A stretch of 64,000 bases of DNA, from the NCBI RefSeq assembly GCF_004765785.1, contig NZ_SBIT01000016.1:1-64000 (forward strand), written 5' to 3'. Every line of letters begins with the position of its first letter. The first letter of the stretch is position 1. Source of the DNA: Halorussus ruber. GTDB taxonomy: Archaea; Halobacteriota; Halobacteria; Halobacteriales; Haladaptataceae. This document shows positions 10,864-18,291 of this stretch, piece after piece. Both the position numbers and the translations under genes were made by a program. Under the pieces are notes generated by a model, which did no database searches, had not been told where the DNA came from, and saw only the letters and a program-made list of their open reading frames with translations.

Positions 10864-11343
10864 CTAGACGTTGAACTCGTACAGTTCGTCGCCGACGTGG
10901 TGGACCGAGGAGACCACTTTCCCCTCGCTCCCGACCATGTCCGACCCCTCGGTCTGGGCGCGGCCGATGGCCAGCACCTTGCCGTGGGACTCCTCGGCGA
11001 TAGCCACGAGGTCGCCCGCCGAGATGTCCTCGTCGGCCTCGGTGATGCCGGGGCGCATCACGTCCGCGCCGTCGCTGACGAACGAGACCGCGCCAGCGTC
11101 CACCGTGACGACCCGCGTCTGTGGCGGGTACTCGTTCGCGCCGCGGACCGTCAGGAACGGCTCGTCCTCGTAGTAGAGGACGGCGGGTTCCCCGTCCACG
11201 AGGACGAGGTCGAACTCCGAGTCCTCCAGTTCGACCAGTTCGTAGGTGTCGGCGTCCAGCTCGACGCCGAGTCCGTCGGCCAGTGCCTCCTCGATTTCTC
11301 GCACCTCGTCGCTCCGCAGGTGGTGACGAGATTTGACTTCCAT
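10864..11343 (-). CDS. PUA-domain RNA-binding protein
   Basis: 159 aa. The PUA domain occupies about residues 72-150, with the characteristic VDAGAVSFVSDGADVMRPGI strand-turn (around 80-99) and a following DLVAIAEE segment. The N-terminal 70 residues form a pre-PUA region with a VKSRHHLRSDE start. Similar archaeal proteins are related to the tRNA-guanine transglycosylase C-terminal part and MCT-1; they bind structured RNA. The specific RNA is not known. ATG 11343 was preferred over a GTG two codons upstream. It is divergent from the small winged-helix protein. Confidence 0.85.
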   Translation of the reverse strand: MEVKSRHHLRSDEVREIEEALADGLGVELDADTYELVELEDSEFDLVLVDGEPAVLYYEDEPFLTVRGANEYPPQTRVVTVDAGAVSFVSDGADVMRPGITEADEDISAGDLVAIAEESHGKVLAIGRAQTEGSDMVGSEGKVVSSVHHVGDELYEFNV

Positions 11344-11454
11344 ACCCACACGTCTGTCGCTTCGGGGCTTAATACTCTCGCCTTCGAGGCGCCCGCGTTC
11401 GCCGCGACCCGGATTTCAGATAAAGGTAAAAGCCCGCCGGTCATACTCCCACGT

Positions 11455-11751
11455 ATGAAGGCAAAGCGGGAGTATCGGGACCGCGAGGAGGTCGAGGTCG
11501 CGGTACTCGACGCCCTCGTCGACCGGAACGACGACGGGATGACCGTGTTCGAAATCCGCTCACGAGTCGAGGCCGACATCGACGAGTTGGAGACCGCGCT
11601 CGCCAACCTCAAGGAGGACGGCCTCATCGACGCCAGCGAGGGCGACCACCGGACGCTCATCACCCCCGACGAGAAGGTGATTCCCGACCCCGACGAGGAG
11701 GTCGAGGAGCCCTCGTTCGTGGACAAAATCATCGAGCGCCTGCCGCTTTAG
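11455..11751 (+). CDS. Small winged-helix protein (DUF6432-like)
   Basis: 98 aa. Residues 10-65 form a winged helix: MTVFEIRSRVEADIDELETAL is a helix-turn-helix stretch (quoted here only by its ends, around 28-48), followed by the wing DASEGDHRTLITPDE. The acidic, proline-rich C-terminus ends in a short amphipathic helix. Haloarchaeal proteins of this size and start (MKAKREYRDREEVE) are annotated as DUF6432. A role as a transcriptional regulator is inferred from the fold only. A gataaaggtaaaa box precedes the ATG by about 35 bases. Confidence 0.75.
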   Translation: MKAKREYRDREEVEVAVLDALVDRNDDGMTVFEIRSRVEADIDELETALANLKEDGLIDASEGDHRTLITPDEKVIPDPDEEVEEPSFVDKIIERLPL

Positions 11752-12156
11752 TGAAATTTTTCGGAGAAGACGGGTGTATTCTCGGGAGGTGTGACGTTTG
11801 GCGAGTTTCTGGCGACAGGAGAACAGTCGGCGAGGAGTTGCTTCAGGCTTGAGCCAAGGAGTCACCGCGACCGCCCCGCACCGCCCCGCAACAGCCTCAC
11901 ACCTCCCCAGCCTCGTCGGCCGCTCGAGGCGGCCTCCTCCCTCGCGCGAATTGGCGTGCGCAGAACCGCGCACGCCGACAGACAAACCGCGTCTGTCGAG
12001 CCTGCGCTCGCTTCGCTCGCGCAGACGCCAGCGCGCGCCGGGAGAGAAATTTCGCCAAGCGCCTGCCGACTGTACAGAACTTGAACGCGCCAGAGGACAG
12101 ACCCCCTTGCTTCCGATTCCGACCTTTTAATCCCGTCCCGGCCCGAATCCGGGGTA
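11752..12156. other. Non-coding region with repeat copy C
   Basis: No gene supported. Most of the stretch (11840-12040) is copy C of the dispersed repeat. A TTTTAA box at 12124-12130 lies about 30 bases before the next start and is a good leaderless promoter. Confidence 0.65.
11840..12040 (+). repeat. Dispersed GC-rich mosaic repeat, copy C
   Basis: Begins with the same GCTTCxGGCTTGAGCC block as copy A, then CACCGCGACC, CACACCTCCCCAGCC (11898-11912), CCTCGCGCG and a closing GCCAGCGCGCGCCG at 12027-12040. The inner spacer is longer than in A and B and holds two nested palindromes (gcgtgcgcagaaccgcgcacgc, and gcgctcgcttcgctcgcgc). Confidence 0.75.
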
Positions 12157-13305
12157 ATGACAGTTATCGAGGACCAGCAGGACGACCTCGGGGCGGAATG
12201 GACCGACGTCGGCGGACGGGACATTCCCGCGGACTACGGCCGACCGGCGCGCGCTCACGGCGCGGTCCGGCGGGTCGTCGGCGTCACCGAGATGCCCTAC
12301 GGCGTGGTCGTCCTCCGAGGAGACGACCGAGTCGAGTACGTGGACAACGTGGTCTCGAACGACGTGCCCGCGGAAGACGGCGAGGGGTGCTACGCCCTCC
12401 TGCTCGACCCGCAGGGCGGAATCGAGTTGGACCTGTACGTCTACAACGCGGGCGAGCAGTTGCTCCTGTTCGTCCCGCCGGGGAGGGCCGCCGACTTGGC
12501 CGACGAGTGGCGCGACAAGGTCTTTCTGCAGGACGTGGACATCTCGGTCGCCTCCGACGACTTCGCGGTGTTCGGCGTCCACGGCCCGAAGGCGACCGAG
12601 AAAATCGCCAGCGTCCTCAACGGCGCGAGCGCGCCGGACGGCCACCTCTCGTTCGTCCGCGGGCGGATGGCCGAGGTCGGCGTCACCGTGATTCGGACCG
12701 ACGCGCCGACCGGCGAGGAGGGCTACGAGGTCGTCTGCACCACCGACACGACCGTCAACGAGACCGGTATCGAGCAGGAGAACGCCGAACTCGTCTTCGA
12801 CACCCTGTTGAATCAGGGCCTGAACGCCGCGCCATTCGGTCGGCGGACGTGGGAGTCGCTGACCCTCGAAGCGGGGACGCCCCTGTTCGACACCGAGTTA
12901 GAGGGCCGGATTCCGAACGTCGTCGGTCTGCGCAACGCGGTGGACTTCGACAAGGGCTGTTTCGTCGGCCAAGAGGTCGTCTCCCGGGTGGAGAACCGCG
13001 GGCAACCGAGCCAGCGACTCGTGGGGCTTCGTCCCGAGGAGGTCCCGGACTCGGGCGCGGCGGTCTTCCGCGGCGACGAGTCGGTGGGCGAGGTGACTCG
13101 GGCCGTCGAGAGTCCCGACCGGGAGGAACCCATTGCGTTCGCCGCGGTGGACTTCGACGTGGGGCCGGAGAACGCGGGCGAAGGAGGAGAAGGCGAGGAC
13201 CCCGAGTTGACCGTCCGCGTCGGCGGCGAGGAGGTCCCTGCCGAAATCGGGAGCCTGCCGTTCGTGGAGGGGAGCGACCGCTCGGCCCGGATTCCGGAGT
13301 ACTAA
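12157..13305 (+). CDS. YgfZ/GcvT-family folate-binding protein
   Basis: 382 aa. Related to glycine-cleavage T protein (aminomethyltransferase) but carrying the YgfZ signature KGCFVGQE near residues 267-274. YgfZ (IBA57 in mitochondria) uses folate in maturing certain Fe-S enzymes. Folate-binding GcvT domain about 15-285; C-terminal beta-barrel about 285-380 with an acidic insertion (around 335-350). The start at ATG 12157 follows the TTTTAA box by about 30 bases. Whether it acts in Fe-S assembly or as an aminomethyltransferase cannot be told here, but the Cys-containing motif favours the YgfZ group. Confidence 0.88.
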   Translation: MTVIEDQQDDLGAEWTDVGGRDIPADYGRPARAHGAVRRVVGVTEMPYGVVVLRGDDRVEYVDNVVSNDVPAEDGEGCYALLLDPQGGIELDLYVYNAGEQLLLFVPPGRAADLADEWRDKVFLQDVDISVASDDFAVFGVHGPKATEKIASVLNGASAPDGHLSFVRGRMAEVGVTVIRTDAPTGEEGYEVVCTTDTTVNETGIEQENAELVFDTLLNQGLNAAPFGRRTWESLTLEAGTPLFDTELEGRIPNVVGLRNAVDFDKGCFVGQEVVSRVENRGQPSQRLVGLRPEEVPDSGAAVFRGDESVGEVTRAVESPDREEPIAFAAVDFDVGPENAGEGGEGEDPELTVRVGGEEVPAEIGSLPFVEGSDRSARIPEY

Positions 13306-13345
13306 GTGAAGCAAATTTTATCCGGAGCGAAAGGAAGGGAACGCT

Positions 13346-13828
13346 ATGGACGAACTGTCCCCGTCCCGAAGACGACTCCTCGCCGGTGGAGCGACTGTGG
13401 TGACTGCGCTGGCTGGCTGTTCTGCGCTCCCCTCCCGCGACGAATCCGGTTCGGAGTCCGACTCGAAGTCACCTCTCGACCGAATTGTCGTTCGGAGCGA
13501 CACCGGGAACAGCGAACCACTACGGCTGACGCTGGTTTACGGGCCGCCAGAGGCGAATACCGAGCGCCCGGTCTGGAAGACCGTCGAAGCACCCGCCGAT
13601 GGCGAGCCAAAGACGATAGGTCGAAACCTAGAGACGGGAGACGGCGTCTACAGTCTAACCGCGGCCTCGAAGCGCCACACCAATCACGAAGTAGTATCGT
13701 TCAATTCGACCGCACAGCGTGGAACTGACGCCTACCAGTTCGAGGTCGTCGTGAAACAGCGGGGTGACGTTTGGGTCAATCTCGACGAGGCCGGAGAACC
13801 CATCTCGATTCCGGGATACGACAGCTAG
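13346..13828 (+). CDS. Tat lipoprotein of unknown function
   Basis: 160 aa. Twin-arginine SRRRLLAGG at 7-15 and a lipobox LAGC (Cys25) mark it as a Tat-exported, lipid-anchored haloarchaeal surface protein. After a Ser/Asp-rich linker (27-42) comes a roughly 115-residue beta-rich domain without a recognised motif. The ATG at 13346 follows an AAATTTTAT box at about 13312-13320. It ends tail-to-tail with the LURP-one-related gene. Confidence 0.75.
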   Translation: MDELSPSRRRLLAGGATVVTALAGCSALPSRDESGSESDSKSPLDRIVVRSDTGNSEPLRLTLVYGPPEANTERPVWKTVEAPADGEPKTIGRNLETGDGVYSLTAASKRHTNHEVVSFNSTAQRGTDAYQFEVVVKQRGDVWVNLDEAGEPISIPGYDS

Positions 13829-13844
13829 CGGTTCGACGCTCGGC

Positions 13845-14411
13845 TCAGTTCCCCTCGATAGCGTCCACGACCATCGCGGCCGCGACGACCGCTTCCTTCG
13901 GGATACCGGTGTCGTCGTCGATGGTCACGTCGTACTTGTCCTTGAGCGAGAACCGGCCGTCGATGGTGCCGACGTGCCCGCCGTCGCCGTCGGTGATTTC
14001 GTACTCGTGGGGAATCAGGCTGAAGAGTCCGTGGAGGTGCCGCAGGAGCGAGACGGCCTTGCTCTTCGAGGAGATTTCGGCGATTCGGTTCCCGGTGTCG
14101 GGATTCCGGAGCGTCCACTTGTCCACCAGTAGGGTGAACTTGTTGTCCAGCACGACGACCGTCTCGCCGGTCCGGTCGTCTACGAGTGCGTAGTCGCCCG
14201 CGAAGTCGAAGACGTTGGCGGCCTCGACGGTGAAGGCGGAGTCGCCGTCGGCGTCCACGAAGGGGAACTCCTCTTTGAGTTTGAACATCTTCTGCTTGCC
14301 CCGGAGGACGAGGTCGCCGTCGCCGTCGTAGGCCTTGTACTTGTTGCGAATCGGCGACTGGACGACTGTGTACTCGTCGTCGGTCAAATCGAGGGCGGCG
14401 ATGTCGGCCAT
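13845..14411 (-). CDS. LURP-one-related (tubby-like, YxjI-type) protein
   Basis: 188 aa. The LOR fold is a 12-strand beta-barrel around a central helix. Recognisable pieces are the repeated strand pairs (YDGDGDLVLRGKQKMFKLKE near 29-48, DDRTGETVVVLDNK near 77-90), LRNPDTGNRIAEI, and the C-terminal hydrophobic helix (PKEAVVAAAMVVDAI). Bacterial and archaeal members may be membrane-associated scramblase relatives, but the function is unknown. The upstream ORF extension runs through the promoter of the divergent gene; ATG 14411 (MADIAALD) is the natural start. Confidence 0.83.
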   Translation of the reverse strand: MADIAALDLTDDEYTVVQSPIRNKYKAYDGDGDLVLRGKQKMFKLKEEFPFVDADGDSAFTVEAANVFDFAGDYALVDDRTGETVVVLDNKFTLLVDKWTLRNPDTGNRIAEISSKSKAVSLLRHLHGLFSLIPHEYEITDGDGGHVGTIDGRFSLKDKYDVTIDDDTGIPKEAVVAAAMVVDAIEGN

Positions 14412-14531
14412 ATGCGGAGTGTTGCGCGCTCTGATTGAAATACCTTCGTGGCGAATCGGCGGTCCAAAGACGTTGATTTCCCGAAAGTGGGTAAGATTTA
14501 TTGCTCTACTAACCGCCATTCGGAATACGTC

Positions 14532-14816
14532 ATGTTGGAGACGAAGAGGGCCGAGTACGAAGTGACTCGTCAGCAGAACAACTATCTGTGGCTCGAAGTT
14601 CTGCGGGGAGATGACCAAGGAATCCGAGTCTCGGTGCCAATCGAAGACGAGAGCTACGACGAACAGATTCGGGAGTCGGTCGAGCGTCTTAGCGAAGGAG
14701 AACGCATCGAAGCAGTCCTCGTGAGCGAAGACGAAACGACACCAGACTGGAAGTTCGAGGAAGTACACGCTATCGAGGACGAGCAGAATCGGTCGCCCGT
14801 TCGAGCGAACGTCTAG
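14532..14816 (+). CDS. Small acidic protein of unknown function
   Basis: 94 aa, not recognised. Rich in Glu and Gln, with a predicted beta-strand/helix alternation and a YDEQIRESVERLSEGERIEA helix region about 44-63. ATG 14532 was chosen because a TATA-like gatttattg at 14495-14503 lies about 30 bases before it. A GTG at 14448 would add 28 residues that overlap this box. Base composition is less GC-rich than the neighbours. Converges with the membrane protein, with 5 bases between the stops. Confidence 0.6.
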   Translation: MLETKRAEYEVTRQQNNYLWLEVLRGDDQGIRVSVPIEDESYDEQIRESVERLSEGERIEAVLVSEDETTPDWKFEEVHAIEDEQNRSPVRANV

Positions 14817-14821
14817 TCGAG

Positions 14822-15748
14822 TCAGTCCGACTCTTCGTCTCCACTCGTTGTTGCGTCGTCGTTCCACTCGTGAGCGACGGTCAGTTTCACGTCGTCCGGT
14901 AGCTGTATCTTGGTTCCGTTGCCGGTGATGGCGACGACGTAGTCCGAGAACAGGTACTCGACGTAATCCTCCTCGAACGACTCCGTGAGGACCCAGAACG
15001 CCCAGACGATTACGATGGCGACCGAGACGAGGTGCCAAATCGGGGTCCAGTACTCGAAGAAGGCCGGGCGAGCGTAAACGACGCCAGCGTAAAGTGTCTC
15101 GCCTTCGGTGAACAGCGAATCCGCGACCCACGAGACAACGAGCGCGACGAGGAGGTACCACGTAGCAATCCACATTCCGCGGTTGAAGTTTCGGAGGGCT
15201 TGAAATCGAACCGCCCGGGACGGAGAACCGACGTCGTCGATTTTGCTCGACATGAGGTGGTAGAGAACGTCGATTCGGTCCGTGTTCGGTGGAATGTCGT
15301 AGGTTTCGGTCAGGTGGTCCCAGATTTTGTTCGTTAGAACGACGTCGTCCAACATCGTGCCTTGCTCGGACCGGTACGGCGAGATGACCGGGTCAAGGTA
15401 AGCGTGTGTAATCCCCCAGAACAGCGACTTGACCCGCGATTGAATATCGCCGTCGCTACTGCCGTCCGAGTCGTCGCCGTCGGACTTCGTCAAATTCCGA
15501 AGTCGTTCGGCACCCTGCATCGTCCGTCTGAAACTACTGCGTTCGCCGGTCGCAAACGACGCGTGGTGCTGGACGAATGTCCCGAGAGAGAACGCGATGA
15601 CAGCGAAGAGCGAGTATCCCCCGAGGTCCGATGGTAGCGGTGGTGACGGAAGGAACCCGACGAACGTGAGCAGTACGACGAGCCCCGGAATCAGATTCCC
15701 GAGGAGATCGAACGTCGTGAGGCCCTGAAAGTATCTCCCGACCGGCAT
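14822..15748 (-). CDS. Membrane protein of unknown function
   Basis: 308 aa. Two hydrophobic helices near 12-33 and 45-62, a soluble loop of about 125 residues (65-190) with a low-complexity Asp/Ser stretch (about 88-102), then two helices near 191-212 and 236-257 and an acidic C-terminal domain. No family recognised. The 2+2 helix layout with a large cytoplasmic loop resembles sensor or effector membrane proteins, but no catalytic residues stand out. GC is lower than in the neighbours. Confidence 0.65.
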   Translation of the reverse strand: MPVGRYFQGLTTFDLLGNLIPGLVVLLTFVGFLPSPPLPSDLGGYSLFAVIAFSLGTFVQHHASFATGERSSFRRTMQGAERLRNLTKSDGDDSDGSSDGDIQSRVKSLFWGITHAYLDPVISPYRSEQGTMLDDVVLTNKIWDHLTETYDIPPNTDRIDVLYHLMSSKIDDVGSPSRAVRFQALRNFNRGMWIATWYLLVALVVSWVADSLFTEGETLYAGVVYARPAFFEYWTPIWHLVSVAIVIVWAFWVLTESFEEDYVEYLFSDYVVAITGNGTKIQLPDDVKLTVAHEWNDDATTSGDEESD

Positions 15749-15938
15749 GGATAAAATCCACCGTTTCGACTATTTATTGTTGTCGTTCGAGAGCCGAAGA
15801 TACGACCAACCGAAACCGTGAGTCGGTCACGAGACAGTTGTCGTCCGCTGTGGTGAAATCAATCGGTCGCTTCACGTCACCGCTCCTGAAAGTAACTATG
15901 GGATTTCTAAGCAAATGATATTATATATTAAACCAACC

Positions 15939-16913
15939 TCAAGCATACTCTCTCGACACCACGACCACTACGGCCTTCGTGAATCCCAGCACTATCGGCC
16001 CGACGAAGATGCCCGTGAAACCGAACACCACCAACCCGCCGAAGATGCCGACCACCAGCAGGCCCGGGTTCAGGTTGGCGCTCCGCCCGCCGATGACCGG
16101 CCGGAGGTAGTTGTCGGTGAGGTTGACCACGCCGAACCCGTAGAGGAGCAGGCCGCCGCCGCCGAGGAGGTCCCCGCCAGCCAGCAGGATGAGCGCGGCG
16201 GGAATCCAGATGAACATCGACCCGACGAACGGGAGCAAGCCGAGGACGACCGCCACGACCGTCCAGAAGAGCGCGTTCGAGAAGCCCAGCACCGCGAGCG
16301 CGAGGCCGGTCAGCACCGCCTGCACGACCGCGATGAGGCCCTGCGTGACCAGCACCGCGAAGGTGAGCCGGTTCAGTTCCGCCAGTAGTTCCCCCTGCAC
16401 GTCCGCAGCGAGGGGCGTGACCTCGCGGAACCACCCGACGGCCTCCTCGCCGTCGACCAGCAGGTAGTAGAGCAGGAATCCCAGAATCGTGAACCCGAGC
16501 GCGACGTTCGAGACGCCGCCCAGAAAGCCCGTCATCTCCTGGAGCGCCGTGCCAGCGCCGGAGCGAATCGCCGAGAGCAGGTCCGCGCCGAGGTCGGTTT
16601 CGAGGAATCGCTGGAACACCGCGAGGTCGATGTCGCCCGACTGGATTCGCTCGGCGACCGAGAGCGCCTGACCGAGGACGGTCTGAAGCAGGAGGACGAG
16701 CGGAAGCACGAACAGCACCGTCGCGGATACCATCAGCGCGACCGCGGACTTCCGGGGGCCGACGCGGGGCGCGAACCGGCGCTGGAGAGGGTAGAGCGCG
16801 TAGGCCAGTAGCACCGCGAGCGCGACGTAGGTGAAGAAGGGCCATATCACCAGCCACGAGACGTAGACCGACACCGCGAGCAGGAGGAGGGCGAACGCCT
16901 TCTCGCCGTTCAT
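15939..16913 (-). CDS. AI-2E-family (PerM/YdiK-like) transporter
   Basis: 324 aa, about eight membrane helices in the family arrangement. Paired N-terminal helices (about 5-50) are followed by a helix at 60-85, a long extracytoplasmic amphipathic region (about 90-145), then helices at 145-170 and four C-terminal helices. The conserved segment GLLPFVGSMFIWIPAAL (around 221-237) and the glycine-rich NPGLLVVGIFGGL near 290-302 are typical. Substrates of the family are mixed (Na+/H+ antiport has been shown for some members). ATG 16913 (MNGEKAF) was chosen over an upstream in-frame codon 12 residues earlier, which adds no helix. Confidence 0.87.
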   Translation of the reverse strand: MNGEKAFALLLLAVSVYVSWLVIWPFFTYVALAVLLAYALYPLQRRFAPRVGPRKSAVALMVSATVLFVLPLVLLLQTVLGQALSVAERIQSGDIDLAVFQRFLETDLGADLLSAIRSGAGTALQEMTGFLGGVSNVALGFTILGFLLYYLLVDGEEAVGWFREVTPLAADVQGELLAELNRLTFAVLVTQGLIAVVQAVLTGLALAVLGFSNALFWTVVAVVLGLLPFVGSMFIWIPAALILLAGGDLLGGGGLLLYGFGVVNLTDNYLRPVIGGRSANLNPGLLVVGIFGGLVVFGFTGIFVGPIVLGFTKAVVVVVSREYA

Positions 16914-16997
16914 CGACAACGAATACGGCGATGACGGTGAAAAAGCCACCCGGGAAGGCGGTCGTTAGCGTCTACTTAACTCGCCCTACTCGGTCAG

Positions 16998-17738
16998 TTA
17001 CGCCTCGAACGCCTCGGTGATTTGCTCGGAGACCGACTCGGGGGCGAACACCGTGACCACGTCGCCAGCCTCGATGACGGTGTCGCCCTTCGGGGTGAGG
17101 ACCGAGTCACCGCGCTCGATGCTGATGACCAGCGAGTCGTCGTCGATGAGACCCGACTCGTTGGCCGATTCGAGCGTCGTGCCGGTGATGGCGGCGTCCT
17201 CGGGGACCGTGAACTCGATGACCTCGGCACCGCCGGTCAGGCTCTGAACGTCCGCCAGCGACTGGCGAGCGCCGTCGTCGTCCGGGCCGAAGGGGAGGTA
17301 GGGTTGGAACTGCTCGTCTTGCACGATGTCCTCGCGTTCGAGGTCGAGACCGAGGTTCGAGAGTTCCCGCGCGATGCGAGTGATGTCGTCGGTGCCGGTC
17401 CCGACCGCGGTGACGACGAGGTTCTCGCGCCCGGCCATGAGTTTCCGGACGTGGACGACGCCCGAGACCTGAAGCGCCTCGCGGGCGAGGCGAGGCCGGT
17501 CCTCGACCGGGACCGTGCAGGTGAACTGGTTGATGATTCGGCTGTCAGTCCGCTCGTAGTCGATGTCGGCGTGATAGCCCTGAATGATGCCCGCGTCCTC
17601 CATCTGGCGGATGCGGTGGCGAATCGTGGCGGGTGTCACGTCCACCTCCTCGGCGATGGTCGGGGCGGTCGTGTTCCGCGCGTCGGCGGCCAAGTGATAG
17701 AGAATACGTTTGTCGATCTCGTCGATGCGATAATCCAT
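16998..17738 (-). CDS. Lrp/AsnC-family regulator with C-terminal RCK_C (TrkA-C) domain
   Basis: 246 aa. Winged HTH of AsnC type at residues 1-60 (IDEIDKRILYHLAADAR start; DVTPATIRHRIRQMEDAG recognition region), an effector-binding region 62-150, and a TrkA-C/RCK_C domain 168-246 (VPEDAAITGTTL, GDSVLTPKGDTVIEAGD). RCK_C domains bind small ligands such as cyclic di-AMP or nucleotides in potassium channels. The fusion suggests a DNA-binding regulator that reads an ionic or nucleotide signal. Start MDYRIDEID at ATG 17738. It is divergent from the small zinc protein, with a shared 178-base intergenic region. Confidence 0.88.
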   Translation of the reverse strand: MDYRIDEIDKRILYHLAADARNTTAPTIAEEVDVTPATIRHRIRQMEDAGIIQGYHADIDYERTDSRIINQFTCTVPVEDRPRLAREALQVSGVVHVRKLMAGRENLVVTAVGTGTDDITRIARELSNLGLDLEREDIVQDEQFQPYLPFGPDDDGARQSLADVQSLTGGAEVIEFTVPEDAAITGTTLESANESGLIDDDSLVISIERGDSVLTPKGDTVIEAGDVVTVFAPESVSEQITEAFEA

Positions 17739-17916
17739 GGCCGGGTGTACTTCCGGAATCGCAAAAAGCCCCTTCTTTCCGAGTCGCTTCGAGTAGTTCG
17801 GCCAGAAGTGAGCGAAAGTTGCTATGATTTTTGGAAACAAAATTGGAGAAGCTTAAATTTCGTATACAGAAATAAAAGGCGCGGGATTTATTTGGAGGCG
17901 GCACGTGCTTCTTGAC

Positions 17917-18126
17917 ATGACCGACCACGAGGACATCGGTGCGACCCCGTTCGAGCGGATGGAGTCCCACATGGAACACGAGGACCTCGTCTGCCCGGAG
18001 TGTGGTCACGAGGACGACGGCGGGAGCTGGCAGGCGCAGACGACTGGTTCGCAGGTCCTGTACAGCCACGTCTGCCCGAGTTGCGGTGCTATCCGTAAGC
18101 GGACGTACAACCTCGGAGACGAATGA
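17917..18126 (+). CDS. Small CPxCG-type zinc-finger protein
   Basis: 69 aa. Two treble-clef or ribbon knuckles: CPECGHE near 29-35 and CPSCGAI near 54-60. Small proteins of this type are numerous in haloarchaea, and deletion studies in Haloferax tie several to stress and biofilm phenotypes; their targets are unknown. A ggatttatttgg box about 30 bases before ATG 17917 supports that start. An upstream in-frame GTG at 17905 would add four residues only. Confidence 0.82.
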   Translation: MTDHEDIGATPFERMESHMEHEDLVCPECGHEDDGGSWQAQTTGSQVLYSHVCPSCGAIRKRTYNLGDE

Positions 18127-18291
18127 CCCGGCGAACGGCTGATTTAGAGGAATTTTGTGGGGCGATCCGAGTCCGTCAGAAGTGACAGTCGATTGCATTA
18201 CAGTCCCGTTAAGTGCCCTGAATCCCTGTTATCTCCTGATGAACGAGACGGCACAGTACGCGAAGAGACGTTTTACTGACACACGAAAACG

